DNA from: Cohnella pontilimi
Lineage (GTDB): Bacteria > Bacillota > Bacilli > Paenibacillales > Paenibacillaceae
Length of the DNA stretch: 64,000 nucleotides
NCBI RefSeq assembly: GCF_005049045.1
Contig: NZ_SUPK01000001.1
Location: 124,001-188,000 of the forward strand
Reading direction: 5' to 3'
How positions within the stretch are numbered: the first letter of the stretch is position 1; the number at the start of each line of letters is the position of its first letter. Under the pieces are notes generated by a model. The model was given only the letters and a program-made list of their open reading frames with translations. It did no database searches and was not told the origin of the DNA. Positions 1-7,723 of the stretch are shown piece by piece. Both the position numbers and the translations under genes were made by a program.

Positions 1-435
1 ATCATTTTCGCCTCGCTGACCTTGAATCGATTCGTATTGGTGGGCGAAGATGTTCCCGGACTGAAGAAAGCGGACCGGCGGACGCTGAAAACCTTAACCT
101 TGACGCAACCTTACGCAAATCTGTTCGACTCCCACAAGCGGCAGATGGCTTCTCTGGGCGTCGTATTTGCTCCGCGCGAGAAGCTCGCCGAACAGGCAGC
201 GTCCATGTGCGGCGGCCTCAGTGTGAGCGGCGGTGAGAGACCGCATAGCCGAACAGCCGAAGACAGCCTGACATTCAACGGACGGCTTGTGACGGAACAG
301 TGGGTCAGGCAGCAGCTGCGAACGAACGGGTCATGGAACCGGCTTTCGGTCGGCAAAGGAACGATCCTTTCTCCGCTGGCCAAAGATCTGCTGAAGGAAA
401 AAGGCATCGCCGTCCACGATGCGGATGAAAGGTGA
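1..435 (+). CDS. C-terminal part of a microcompartment-associated protein, possibly the BMC flavoprotein (5' end outside window)
   Basis: The reading frame is open from the first base, so the gene begins upstream and only about 144 residues are visible. The last 50 residues contain a 'VTEQWVRQQL ... ILSPLAKDLLKEKGI' pattern. Such a segment recurs in proteins of ethanolamine and propanediol microcompartment operons (start of EutT and EutQ, end of the BMC flavoprotein). Because it lies at the C-terminus here, and the visible start has a SLTLN-like stretch, a flavoprotein is my best guess, but this is inference. The stop is 6 nt before eutN, so the gene belongs to the ethanolamine operon. It could also be another EutJ/EutQ-like accessory protein. 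I am sure it is coding and unsure of its function. Confidence 0.7.
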   Translation: MIFASLTLNRFVLVGEDVPGLKKADRRTLKTLTLTQPYANLFDSHKRQMASLGVVFAPREKLAEQAASMCGGLSVSGGERPHSRTAEDSLTFNGRLVTEQWVRQQLRTNGSWNRLSVGKGTILSPLAKDLLKEKGIAVHDADER

Positions 436-441
436 GAACCT

Positions 442-726
442 ATGTTTTTAGGAAAAGTGATCGGCAGCGTATGGGCGACCCAGAAAGAAGAAGGCATGGA
501 CAATCTCAAGCTGATGATCGTGCAGCCGCTCGATTTCCGGGAGCGTGAGTCCGGCCAGACGGTGATTGCCGCAGACCGGATCGGAGCCGGGGTGGGCGAG
601 AAAGTGATCGTCTCCCGGGGAAGCCCGGCGCGCATTTTGTTCAGCGGAAAGCAGGTGCCGGTCGATGCGATGATCGTCGGCATCGTCGACAGCTTCGAGC
701 TCGGGCTGGATCCGGACGAAGGATAA
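442..726 (+). CDS. eutN: EutN/CcmL-type microcompartment vertex protein
   Basis: This is a 94-residue protein of the EutN/CcmL/PduN family. The family forms pentamers that close the vertices of bacterial microcompartments; here the compartment would enclose ethanolamine breakdown and retain acetaldehyde. The sequence starts MFLGKVIGSVWATQK, has the family core 'KLMIVQPLDF', and the 'AADRIGAGVGEKVIVSRG' turn followed by 'PVDAMIVGIVDSFEL', all at the expected spacing and full family length. A GGTGAGAACCT ribosome-binding region precedes the ATG. It lies between the edge gene and eutS with short gaps, consistent with a single transcript. Identification is firm. Confidence 0.95.
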   Translation: MFLGKVIGSVWATQKEEGMDNLKLMIVQPLDFRERESGQTVIAADRIGAGVGEKVIVSRGSPARILFSGKQVPVDAMIVGIVDSFELGLDPDEG

Positions 727-748
727 GCCCTGGGAAGGGGGAGATAGG

Positions 749-1090
749 ATGGAACAGCAGAAGCAGAGGGTCATCCAGGAATATGTGCCCGGCAAACAGC
801 TGACGCTGGCCCATGTGATCGCCAACCCCGATCCGATTTTGTATACGAAATTGGGCATAGAGGAAGCCAACGCGCTCGGGATTTTAACGTTCACTCCGAC
901 GGAGACGGCGATCATTGCCGCGGATATCGCCACGAAGGCCGCCAGCGTGGGCATCGGATATTTGGACCGGTTCACCGGTTCGCTCGTCATCGTAGGCGAA
1001 GTGGCGGCGGTGGAAATGGCGATTCAAGCGGTGAACGTGTTTCTCGAGGAAAAGCTGAAGTTTACGATTGCTCCGCTCACGAGGTCATAA
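749..1090 (+). CDS. eutS: EutS microcompartment shell protein (BMC-H)
   Basis: This 113-residue BMC-domain shell protein closely follows the EutS pattern: 'RVIQEYVPGKQLTLAHVIANP' at residues 7-27, 'GILTFTPTETAIIAADIATKAA' in the middle and 'IGYLDRFTGSLVIVGEVAAVE' near residues 70-90. EutS forms bent hexamers in the shell of the ethanolamine microcompartment. The start has a strong GGGGGAGATAGG site upstream. It ends 4 nt before eutP. No other BMC-H gene (eutM, eutL, eutK) lies in the window, so the rest of the shell must be encoded to the left. Confidence 0.96.
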   Translation: MEQQKQRVIQEYVPGKQLTLAHVIANPDPILYTKLGIEEANALGILTFTPTETAIIAADIATKAASVGIGYLDRFTGSLVIVGEVAAVEMAIQAVNVFLEEKLKFTIAPLTRS

Positions 1091-1094
1091 CCCT

Positions 1095-1547
1095 ATGAAA
1101 AAAGTGATGATCATCGGAGCGGTCGGAGCCGGAAAATCGACACTGGTAAAGGCGCTGTTCGGCGAACGGCAGCCGGCGGCCAAAACGCAAAGTCTTGTCT
1201 ATCGCGATTGGATCATCGACACGCCGGGAGAGTACAGCGAGAATCCGCTTTACTACCGGTCGTTGATGGCGACTTCTCATGAGGCCGCAGCGGTGCTGCT
1301 CGTGCACGACGCGACCCGGGAACGAAACTATTTTCCGCCGGGATTTGCGAGCGGGTTTCCGATTCCCGCGCTGGGGGCGGTCACGAAAGCCGATGACCCG
1401 AAAGCCGATGCCAAGCGGGCGGTCTCGCTTCTCCGTCAGTCGCTTCCGGAAGGCGACATCTATATTACTTCTTCTCTGCAAGGAGACGGAGTTGAGACGC
1501 TGAAGCGAAAGCTGCTCTCCATCGTGGCACCGGGCAGCGACTTATGA
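1095..1547 (+). CDS. eutP: EutP/PduV-family P-loop protein
   Basis: This is a 150-residue protein of the EutP/PduV family, small Ras-like P-loop proteins of ethanolamine operons; some members have been reported to have acetate kinase activity. The Walker A motif GAVGAGKST lies at about residues 8-16, the switch/G3 region is 'IDTPGEY' and a G4-like TKAD lies in the second half. I chose the ATG at 1095, 4 nt after the eutS stop; a longer in-frame opening from 1068 would overlap eutS and lacks the family N-terminus. The stop at 1547 is followed by 77 nt before eutW. Confidence 0.93.
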   Translation: MKKVMIIGAVGAGKSTLVKALFGERQPAAKTQSLVYRDWIIDTPGEYSENPLYYRSLMATSHEAAAVLLVHDATRERNYFPPGFASGFPIPALGAVTKADDPKADAKRAVSLLRQSLPEGDIYITSSLQGDGVETLKRKLLSIVAPGSDL

Positions 1548-1624
1548 AAGGGCTTTCTTTTGATGTCAGTTCTATGTAAAAATGGTCGATATAGGACAAA
1601 CTCCGAAGACGATGGAGGCTGGTC

Positions 1625-3073
1625 ATGGTATCGATCAAGGAACTTTGTCTCACCCAAACGACATTGACTGCGGAACATGCCGCGATTATCGAAGACTTTG
1701 CCAAGCATTTGCAGCTTATCGCGGATGTCTCGCAATCGGATGTATTCATCGACTGTCCGCTCACGGACAAAGGATCGGCACTGGTCGTCGCCCAATCTTT
1801 TCCGTCGACGGCGCCGTCTCTCTATCAGACTTCAGTGGTCGGCCAGCTTGCGTATTCAAATAATGAACCGGCCGTGCTGTTCTCGCTCGTATCGGGCCAG
1901 CCGGTGATCGGTTCCCGGGGCATCTCGCAGGAACAGATCGCCATGCAGCAGCATGTCGTGCCGATTCGGGCGGAAGACGGCCAGGTGATCGGCGTGCTGA
2001 TCATGGAGCAGGATATCTCGGAAAAGGTCGAACAGGAACGAAACGTGGAACGGCTCCTGCTGACAACCGAGAGACTGAGCGAGACGCTGCTTACCGTGGC
2101 CATGTCGGAAGGCAGCATGCAGTCGCTCATGCATGAAGGCATCATTCTTTTCGATGAGCAGGAGAAGGTGACGTATACCAACCCCCGCGCACGGGAAATT
2201 CTCCACGATATCGGGCACACCGAAGAAGCGGAAGGCCGTACGCTGAACGAGCTTTTCTATCGGGAGCTGGAGAAGGAGCGGCTGCTGAACCCGACCGGCG
2301 TCATCCAAAAGGAACTCAAGTTCGGCCATATCGCGTTTGTGGTCAAAGCGGTTTCGATCTACCGGGAGCAAAAAGCGGTGGGCGGGCTGATGCTTCTGCG
2401 CGACATATCCGAGCTGGTGGCGAAGGAAAAGCAGCTCACGATCAAATCCGCTGTCATCAAGGAAATCCATCACCGCGTCAAAAACAACCTTCAAACTGTG
2501 TCCAGCCTGCTGCGTCTCCAAATGCGGAGAACGAAGCTTCCGGAAGTGGAGAAGGTGTACCGGGACAGCATCAACCGGATTAACAGCATTGCTGTTATTC
2601 ACGAAATGCTCGCGTATGAAGGCCTTGATTCGATCGTGTTTAACGACGTGGTGGAGCGGATTGCAAAAAATGTTATTTCCTCCATGGCCAAACCGGATCA
2701 AACGATCCGCGCAAGTATTTTCGGAGATGAACTCTCACTTCCCTCCGATACCGCTACAACGCTGGCGCTAGTTGTGAACGAACTCATTCAGAATTGCGTG
2801 ATGCACGCGTTCGCGGAACGCGATCAAGGTGAAATTGACATTTCTATCGCCAACAAAAGTCAGATCGTCAGCTTGCGGGTTTCGGACAACGGAATTGGGC
2901 TCGACGCCGCAGGAAGACAGGAGCGAAAAGGGCATCTCGGCCTTAAAATTTCGGAAATGCTGGTCCAGGAAAATTTGAGCGGGGTTCTGACGATCGCCTC
3001 GGATGACCGCGGCACCAGCGTGCAAATCACATTCCCGCTTTCCAGAGCGCTGCCGGAGGAGGACAAACTGTGA
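1625..3073 (+). CDS. eutW: EutW-type ethanolamine sensor histidine kinase
   Basis: This is a soluble 482-residue histidine kinase without membrane segments. The first 130 residues match the N-terminal sensor region of the EutW/PdtaS kinase group, followed by a PAS-like domain (about 145-260), a HisKA_2 dimerisation domain with EIHHRVKNNLQ (His 282/283) and a C-terminal HATPase with 'NELIQNCVMHAF' and 'DNGIGLD'. In studied Firmicutes EutW senses ethanolamine and phosphorylates the antiterminator EutV. The stop overlaps the start of eutV, so the pair is translationally coupled. Its place between the shell genes and eutABC fits a direct regulator. Confidence 0.92.
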   Translation: MVSIKELCLTQTTLTAEHAAIIEDFAKHLQLIADVSQSDVFIDCPLTDKGSALVVAQSFPSTAPSLYQTSVVGQLAYSNNEPAVLFSLVSGQPVIGSRGISQEQIAMQQHVVPIRAEDGQVIGVLIMEQDISEKVEQERNVERLLLTTERLSETLLTVAMSEGSMQSLMHEGIILFDEQEKVTYTNPRAREILHDIGHTEEAEGRTLNELFYRELEKERLLNPTGVIQKELKFGHIAFVVKAVSIYREQKAVGGLMLLRDISELVAKEKQLTIKSAVIKEIHHRVKNNLQTVSSLLRLQMRRTKLPEVEKVYRDSINRINSIAVIHEMLAYEGLDSIVFNDVVERIAKNVISSMAKPDQTIRASIFGDELSLPSDTATTLALVVNELIQNCVMHAFAERDQGEIDISIANKSQIVSLRVSDNGIGLDAAGRQERKGHLGLKISEMLVQENLSGVLTIASDDRGTSVQITFPLSRALPEEDKL

Positions 3074-3669
3074 TGAACTCCATCGTCATTGTGGATGATG
3101 ATCCCATCATCCGTATGGACATCCGCGAAATGCTGGAGGAAGAAGGGTATGTCGTCGCCGGAGAAGCCAAGAACGGGGATGAAGCGATCGAGATCGTGGC
3201 CCGGTTGAAGCCCGATCTGGTGATCATGGATGTGAAAATGCCCGTGATGAACGGCATCAAGGCGTCCCAGATTATCAGGAAAATGCACGATACGTCTGTC
3301 TTGCTTCTGACCGCTTACAGCCAGAGGGAGCTCGTGCAGGATGCCCGGGAAGCGGGCGTGTCCGCTTATCTCGTCAAACCGGTGTCGGAGGAAGATCTGA
3401 TTCCGGCTGTCGGGATCGCGCTCAGCCAGAAAGAAAAGATGGAATCGCTCAAGAAGGATCTAGAACAGCTTAAGCAATCGTTGGAGGAGCGCAGACAGGT
3501 TGAGAAAGCCAAGGGCGCTGTCATGAGAGCTTTCGCGCTGGAAGAGGACGAAGCCTACAAACGAATGCGCAGTGCCAGCATGGCAGCCCGAATCCCGTTG
3601 TCCAAGCTGGCGGAGCGCATTTTGACGGACGGGGTGGAACCATGGTCCGGGATGTTCAGAACCGGATGA
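3073..3669 (+). CDS. eutV: EutV response regulator with ANTAR RNA-binding antiterminator domain
   Basis: A receiver domain (residues 1-120, phospho-acceptor Asp 53 in 'VIMDVKMP', conserved 'LLTAYSQ' and 'LVKPVSE') is followed by a coiled segment and a C-terminal ANTAR domain ('EKAKGAVMRAFALEEDEAY ... LAERIL'). EutV binds tandem RNA hairpins in eut leaders and prevents termination after phosphorylation by EutW. The start codon ATG overlaps the eutW TGA; a GTG one codon earlier is possible. I looked for ANTAR double hairpins in the short gaps within this locus and could not identify convincing ones, so the regulated leader may lie left of the window. Confidence 0.93.
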   Translation: MNSIVIVDDDPIIRMDIREMLEEEGYVVAGEAKNGDEAIEIVARLKPDLVIMDVKMPVMNGIKASQIIRKMHDTSVLLLTAYSQRELVQDAREAGVSAYLVKPVSEEDLIPAVGIALSQKEKMESLKKDLEQLKQSLEERRQVEKAKGAVMRAFALEEDEAYKRMRSASMAARIPLSKLAERILTDGVEPWSGMFRTG

Positions 3670-5156
3670 CCGAACGCTCGGACGATCGGTGGATTTTGAG
3701 CGTAGGCATCGATATCGGCACAAGCACGACCAAAATGATCGTCAGCCGCCTGCGGCTCATGCGCACCTCAAGTGTCCTGAGCCTTCCGCGCTACGATATC
3801 GTCGAGAGGGAGCTGCTGTATGAGAGTCCTATTTACAGCACGCCGCTGAAAAGCGCTGATGAAGTGGATGCAGATGGGATATGGCAGATTCTCGCGCGAG
3901 AATACGAGCATGCGGCGGTCCGGCCGGAGGAGCTGAAATCGGGTGCCGTCATTATCACCGGCGAAACCGCGAACAAACGCAATGCAAAGCGGATCTTGCA
4001 TCTGCTTGCCGAGCGATCGGGAGATTTTGTGGTCGCGACCGCAGGTGCGGACCTCGAGGGACTGCTGGCCGGCAAAGGCGCAGGCGCGGAAGAACGATCC
4101 TTGCGTATCCGCGGCGCCGTGGCCAATATCGACATCGGCGGAGGGACGGCGAATGCGGCGATTTTTCAGCGCGGCAAGCCGATCGGGACGGTTACTTTTC
4201 ATGTGGGCGGCCGGTTGATTCAAGTAGATACAGGGGGAGCGATCACGGAGGTATCACCGTCGATCAGGCGCTGGTTGAATGCAAGCGGTTATCGGCTGGA
4301 ACCTGGACAAAGGGTGAGCTTTGAAGTGTTGCAACAGATTTGCTCCGCCATGAGCCGCAACATGCTGGATTACTTGGCCGGTTACGCCAGTGCCGACCAG
4401 GAGCCGGTTCGCGCCTTGCTTTTGGGGGAACCGCTGAGTCCCATGCCGCCCATTGAAGAATGGATGGTTTCGGGAGGAATCGGCCGGCTGATGGAGGAGG
4501 CAAAACCGAATGGTTTGGCGGACACCGCGGTGCACGGCGATATCGGCCCGCTGCTCGCGCACACGATCAAGGAACTCTCGTCGCGATACGCGATCCGGCT
4601 CGTGAAGCCGGACCAAACGGTGCGCGCCACGGTGATCGGGGCTGGGATGCAAAGCACGGAAATTAGCGGCGCTACCGTTCATTTGGATGAATCGGCACTT
4701 CCAATTCGCAATTTGCCGGTGCAGAAGCTGGAGGTTACTCCCCATCTACTGGCACATACGGAGCACTTGGCGCAGGCTGTATCGCAGACGATGCGCACCG
4801 CAGCCGGCTTGTTCGATGCGGAAGCTTCTCCACCGTTTGCGTTGGCGATATCTGGACTCCGGCCACTGACATACGCTTCGCTGCAACGATTGTCCGAAAC
4901 GATCTACGAAAGCTTTATAGCTTATTTTCCAAGCAGCGGCGTGATCGTGGTGGTGTGCGAAAATGACATCGCCAAAGCGCTCGGCCAAGCGCTCGCGAAA
5001 CGTGCAGGGGCAGGACCGAAATTGGTGTGCATCGATCAGATCAAAGTGGAGCACGGCGATTATATCGATTTGGGACAGCCGGTAGCCGGATCGATGATCC
5101 CGGTCGTAGTCAAAACGCTGGCGTTCCATAACAGAGTGGAGGTGACGGACGTTTGA
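3642..5156 (+). CDS. eutA: EutA, reactivating factor of ethanolamine ammonia-lyase
   Basis: This is an actin/Hsp70-fold ATPase of 504 residues. EutA exchanges damaged cobalamin from inactivated ethanolamine ammonia-lyase for fresh adenosylcobalamin. The phosphate-1 motif 'VGIDIGTSTTKM' is near residue 22, a second 'NIDIGGGTANAAIF' near residue 165, and the length matches EutA. The gene overlaps the end of eutV. The ATG at 3642 has a GGGGTGG site 4 nt upstream; an ATG at 3666 in a perfect ATGA overlap with the eutV stop gives the more usual N-terminus, and I cannot decide between them. It sits directly before eutB and eutC, its partner subunits. Confidence 0.94.
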   Translation: MVRDVQNRMTERSDDRWILSVGIDIGTSTTKMIVSRLRLMRTSSVLSLPRYDIVERELLYESPIYSTPLKSADEVDADGIWQILAREYEHAAVRPEELKSGAVIITGETANKRNAKRILHLLAERSGDFVVATAGADLEGLLAGKGAGAEERSLRIRGAVANIDIGGGTANAAIFQRGKPIGTVTFHVGGRLIQVDTGGAITEVSPSIRRWLNASGYRLEPGQRVSFEVLQQICSAMSRNMLDYLAGYASADQEPVRALLLGEPLSPMPPIEEWMVSGGIGRLMEEAKPNGLADTAVHGDIGPLLAHTIKELSSRYAIRLVKPDQTVRATVIGAGMQSTEISGATVHLDESALPIRNLPVQKLEVTPHLLAHTEHLAQAVSQTMRTAAGLFDAEASPPFALAISGLRPLTYASLQRLSETIYESFIAYFPSSGVIVVVCENDIAKALGQALAKRAGAGPKLVCIDQIKVEHGDYIDLGQPVAGSMIPVVVKTLAFHNRVEVTDV

Positions 5157-6514
5157 AGCTGACCGCAGCATTATTCGGCAACACGTATTCTTTTAAAGAC
5201 TTGAAGGAAGTCATGGCCAAGGCGAACGAGGAAAAGTCGGGCGATCAATTGGCCGGCATTGCCGCGGCAGACGCCAAAGAGCGCATGGCCGCGAAACTGG
5301 TACTGTCCGATTTAACGCTGGCCGACATTCGCAATCATCCGCTTATTCCTCCCGAAACCGATGAAGTTTCGCGGGTCATTGAGGAAGCAGTGAACGAGAA
5401 AATATATGCCGAGATCCGAAACTGGACGGTGGCCGAGCTTCGGGAGCACCTGCTTCGTCAAGATACGCACAATGAAGAAATCCGCCGGATCAGCCGCGGC
5501 TTAACGAGTGAAATGGTTGCGGCCGTGACCAAGCTGATGAGCAATCTCGATTTGGTGCAGGCGGCGGCCAAAATCGAAGTGACGACGCATTGCAACATTA
5601 CGATCGGACAGCGCGGCGTTCTGGCCGGACGCGCCCAGCCGAACCATCCGACGGACAGTATCCGGGGCATGAAGGCTTCTTTATTTGAAGCCTTGAGCTA
5701 CGGCATCGGCGACGCCGTACTGGGCATCAACCCGGTCATCGATTCCGCGGAAAGCGTGAAAGCGATGCTCATCGCGACCAAAGAAGAAATGGAAAAGTGG
5801 CGCATCCCGACGCAAAACTGTGTGCTTGCCCACATCAAAACGCAAATGAGAGCCATCCGGCAAGGCGCGCCTGCTGATTTGGTGTTCCAGAGCCTGGCCG
5901 GCACGCAGGACGGCAACACGGCGTTCGGCATCGACGTGAAGCTGCTGGACGAAGCGGACGATATGATCCGCCGCGAGGGGACGGGAACGGGACCTAACCT
6001 ATGGTATTTTGAGACGGGTCAAGGCTCCGAGTTGTCTTCGGAAGCCCACCACGGTGTCGATCAGGTGACGCTGGAATCGAGATGTTACGGACTTGCCAAG
6101 AAGTATAAGCCCTTCATCGTGAATACGGTTGTCGGGTTTATCGGGCCGGAGTACTTATACGACAGTAAACAGGTCATCCGTGCCGGTCTGGAAGATCATT
6201 TCATGGGGAAGCTTCAGCAGGTTCCGATGGGTGTAGATGTCTGCTACACCAACCATATGAAAGCCGACCAGAACGACATGGACAATTTGGCGGTGCTGCT
6301 CGCGGCCGCAGGCGTCAATTACATCATCGGCGTTCCGATGGCGGACGATTGTATGCTGAACTATCAATCCACCAGCTATCACGATATTGCCACGCTGCGG
6401 GAAACGATGAGGCTTCGTCCGGCTCCTGCCTTCGAGAAATGGCTGGAGATGATGGGCATTATGGAAAACGGCCGGTTGACGCCGATCGCGGGCGATCCGT
6501 CAATATTCATGTAA
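5153..6514 (+). CDS. eutB: Ethanolamine ammonia-lyase large subunit
   Basis: EutB is the catalytic heavy chain of adenosylcobalamin-dependent ethanolamine ammonia-lyase, converting ethanolamine to acetaldehyde and ammonia. The 453-residue product is full length and carries the family segments 'LFGNTYSFKDLKEVMAKANE', 'FETGQGSELSSEAHHG', 'NTVVGFIGPEYLYDSKQ', 'GLEDHFMGKL' and the C-terminal 'GRLTPIAGDPSIFM'. Translation starts at a TTG (5153) overlapping the eutA stop, with a good GGAGGTG site 7 nt upstream. eutC follows after 25 nt. Identification is certain. Confidence 0.98.
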   Translation: MKLTAALFGNTYSFKDLKEVMAKANEEKSGDQLAGIAAADAKERMAAKLVLSDLTLADIRNHPLIPPETDEVSRVIEEAVNEKIYAEIRNWTVAELREHLLRQDTHNEEIRRISRGLTSEMVAAVTKLMSNLDLVQAAAKIEVTTHCNITIGQRGVLAGRAQPNHPTDSIRGMKASLFEALSYGIGDAVLGINPVIDSAESVKAMLIATKEEMEKWRIPTQNCVLAHIKTQMRAIRQGAPADLVFQSLAGTQDGNTAFGIDVKLLDEADDMIRREGTGTGPNLWYFETGQGSELSSEAHHGVDQVTLESRCYGLAKKYKPFIVNTVVGFIGPEYLYDSKQVIRAGLEDHFMGKLQQVPMGVDVCYTNHMKADQNDMDNLAVLLAAAGVNYIIGVPMADDCMLNYQSTSYHDIATLRETMRLRPAPAFEKWLEMMGIMENGRLTPIAGDPSIFM

Positions 6515-6539
6515 ACGTGAAGGCGAAGGAGAGTGAAGC

Positions 6540-7427
6540 ATGAATCGGACCATCCCCTTGGATCAATTGGTTGATAAAGTGATGGCGGAGTTGCAGAAGA
6601 AGCTGCCCGCCGCCCTGCAAAACGCAGCCTCTCAGCCCGCGGCTAACGTAACTGAGTCTCGGATGCCGTCAGAAACCGGAAGCGCGGACGATTTTGGCCC
6701 TCCGATCTCGCATGTGCCGAACGCGAAATGGGCAGAGGGAGTGGAAGAACTGATTGCGAGCACGCCAGCCCGGATCGGTGTTTGGCGGTCCGGTACGCGG
6801 CCGCTCACCCGGGAGATGCTGAAGTTTCGCTGCGATCACGCCGCCGCAATTGATTCCGTGTACGGAACGGTGAGTCAACCGCTGCTGGACGAGTTTGGGC
6901 TATTCACGGTCGATACGTATTTTGAGAACATCGATAACTACCTGAAACGCCCTGACATGGGCCGCATCATTCGGGACGACGGTGTGGAACGGATCCGCCG
7001 AAGCTGCAGAATGAAGCCGCAGGTGCAAATCGTCGTATCCGACGGACTGAGCGCCAATGCAGTGGATGCCAACTTGCGGGACGTATATCCATCTTTGCTG
7101 GACTCGCTGTCAGCCCACGGCCTGTCTTTGGGAACGCCGTTTTTCGTACGCGGCGGCAGGGTGGCGGTGATGGATCATATCGGCGACATTATAGAGCCGG
7201 AAGTGCTGGTTCTGCTGATCGGGGAGCGGCCGGGTCTCGTGTCCTCCCGTTCGATGAGCGCGTATATGTGCTACCGTCCTCGCAAAGGAACAGTGGAAAG
7301 CGACCGCACCGTGATCTCCAACATCCATCCGCGGGGAACGCCTTCATTGGAAGCCGGAGCGCATATCGGGAGTGTCTTGAAGGCGATGCTCGAACAAAAG
7401 ACAAGCGGCGTGAACCTGGACATTTAG
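6540..7427 (+). CDS. eutC: Ethanolamine ammonia-lyase small subunit
   Basis: EutC is the light chain that helps bind adenosylcobalamin in ethanolamine ammonia-lyase. The 295-residue protein has a poorly conserved first 75 residues, rich in Ala and Pro, as in the family (this part targets the enzyme to the microcompartment). The conserved core includes 'ARIGVWRSGTRPLTREMLKF', 'VQIVVSDGLSANAV', 'PFFVRGGRVAVMDHIGD', 'LLIGERPGLVSSRSMSAY' and the final 'MLEQKTSGVNL'. It starts at an ATG with AGGAGAGTGA upstream. It ends the lyase block; a weak hairpin and a cre-like box follow. Confidence 0.97.
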   Translation: MNRTIPLDQLVDKVMAELQKKLPAALQNAASQPAANVTESRMPSETGSADDFGPPISHVPNAKWAEGVEELIASTPARIGVWRSGTRPLTREMLKFRCDHAAAIDSVYGTVSQPLLDEFGLFTVDTYFENIDNYLKRPDMGRIIRDDGVERIRRSCRMKPQVQIVVSDGLSANAVDANLRDVYPSLLDSLSAHGLSLGTPFFVRGGRVAVMDHIGDIIEPEVLVLLIGERPGLVSSRSMSAYMCYRPRKGTVESDRTVISNIHPRGTPSLEAGAHIGSVLKAMLEQKTSGVNLDI

Positions 7428-7453
7428 CATGCATGGCCCGGAATCGGAGGGAC

Positions 7454-7473
7454 GCTTCTTCGCGGAAGCTTTT
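7454..7473 (+). terminator. Weak hairpin after eutC
   Basis: A 5-bp stem GCTTC/GAAGC with a TTCGCG loop is followed by TTTTCTC. It is short, so any termination would be partial. It separates eutC from the small membrane peptide and permease genes. Confidence 0.3.
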
Positions 7474-7487
7474 CTCATAGATGCTTT

Positions 7488-7501
7488 AGAAACCGCTTAC
7501 A
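7488..7501 (+). promoter_or_regulatory. Predicted catabolite-responsive element (cre)
   Basis: The sequence AGAAACCGCTTACA matches the Gram-positive CcpA-box consensus TGWAANCGNTNWCA at 13 of 14 positions, with only the first base different. It lies 45 nt upstream of the small membrane peptide ORF and about 220 nt before the permease start. This would place ethanolamine uptake under carbon catabolite control. It is a sequence match only. Confidence 0.5.
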
Positions 7502-7545
7502 ACTAGAATGGGATCGCAATGTCGAGGGACGGGGAGGTGGACGGA

Positions 7546-7674
7546 ATGGAACTGACGATCGGCATCCTGTTGATTGTCGTTACATCTTTGTTTGCGGTGT
7601 GGATTGTCCGGCTGGCAGGCCGAAGCATTCGTGAATTCGATGAAAGCAAGCATGAAAGTTTCCTTGGAAAGTGA
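7546..7674 (+). CDS. Small single-span membrane protein preceding the ethanolamine permease
   Basis: This is a 42-residue ORF: ATG at 7546 with a strong GGGGAGGTGG site 5 nt upstream, stop at 7674. The first two thirds form one hydrophobic helix ('TIGILLIVVTSLFAVWIV') followed by a short charged tail ('RSIREFDESKHES'). The permease gene begins 49 nt later with its own ribosome-binding site, so the two are probably co-transcribed. I do not recognise the family. A role as a small accessory subunit of the permease is inference from position; small membrane partners of transporters are well known in bacteria. Confidence 0.65.
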   Translation: MELTIGILLIVVTSLFAVWIVRLAGRSIREFDESKHESFLGK

Positions 7675-7723
7675 AAAGGACTTACGGATTGGTATGTTCC
7701 GATAACTTGGAGGAGGCCAAAGC

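Noticed and set aside
1548..1624. Possible ANTAR antitermination leader between eutP and eutW
   Set aside because: No pair of hairpins with the typical hexaloop was found, and no terminator stem is visible in the 77-nt gap.
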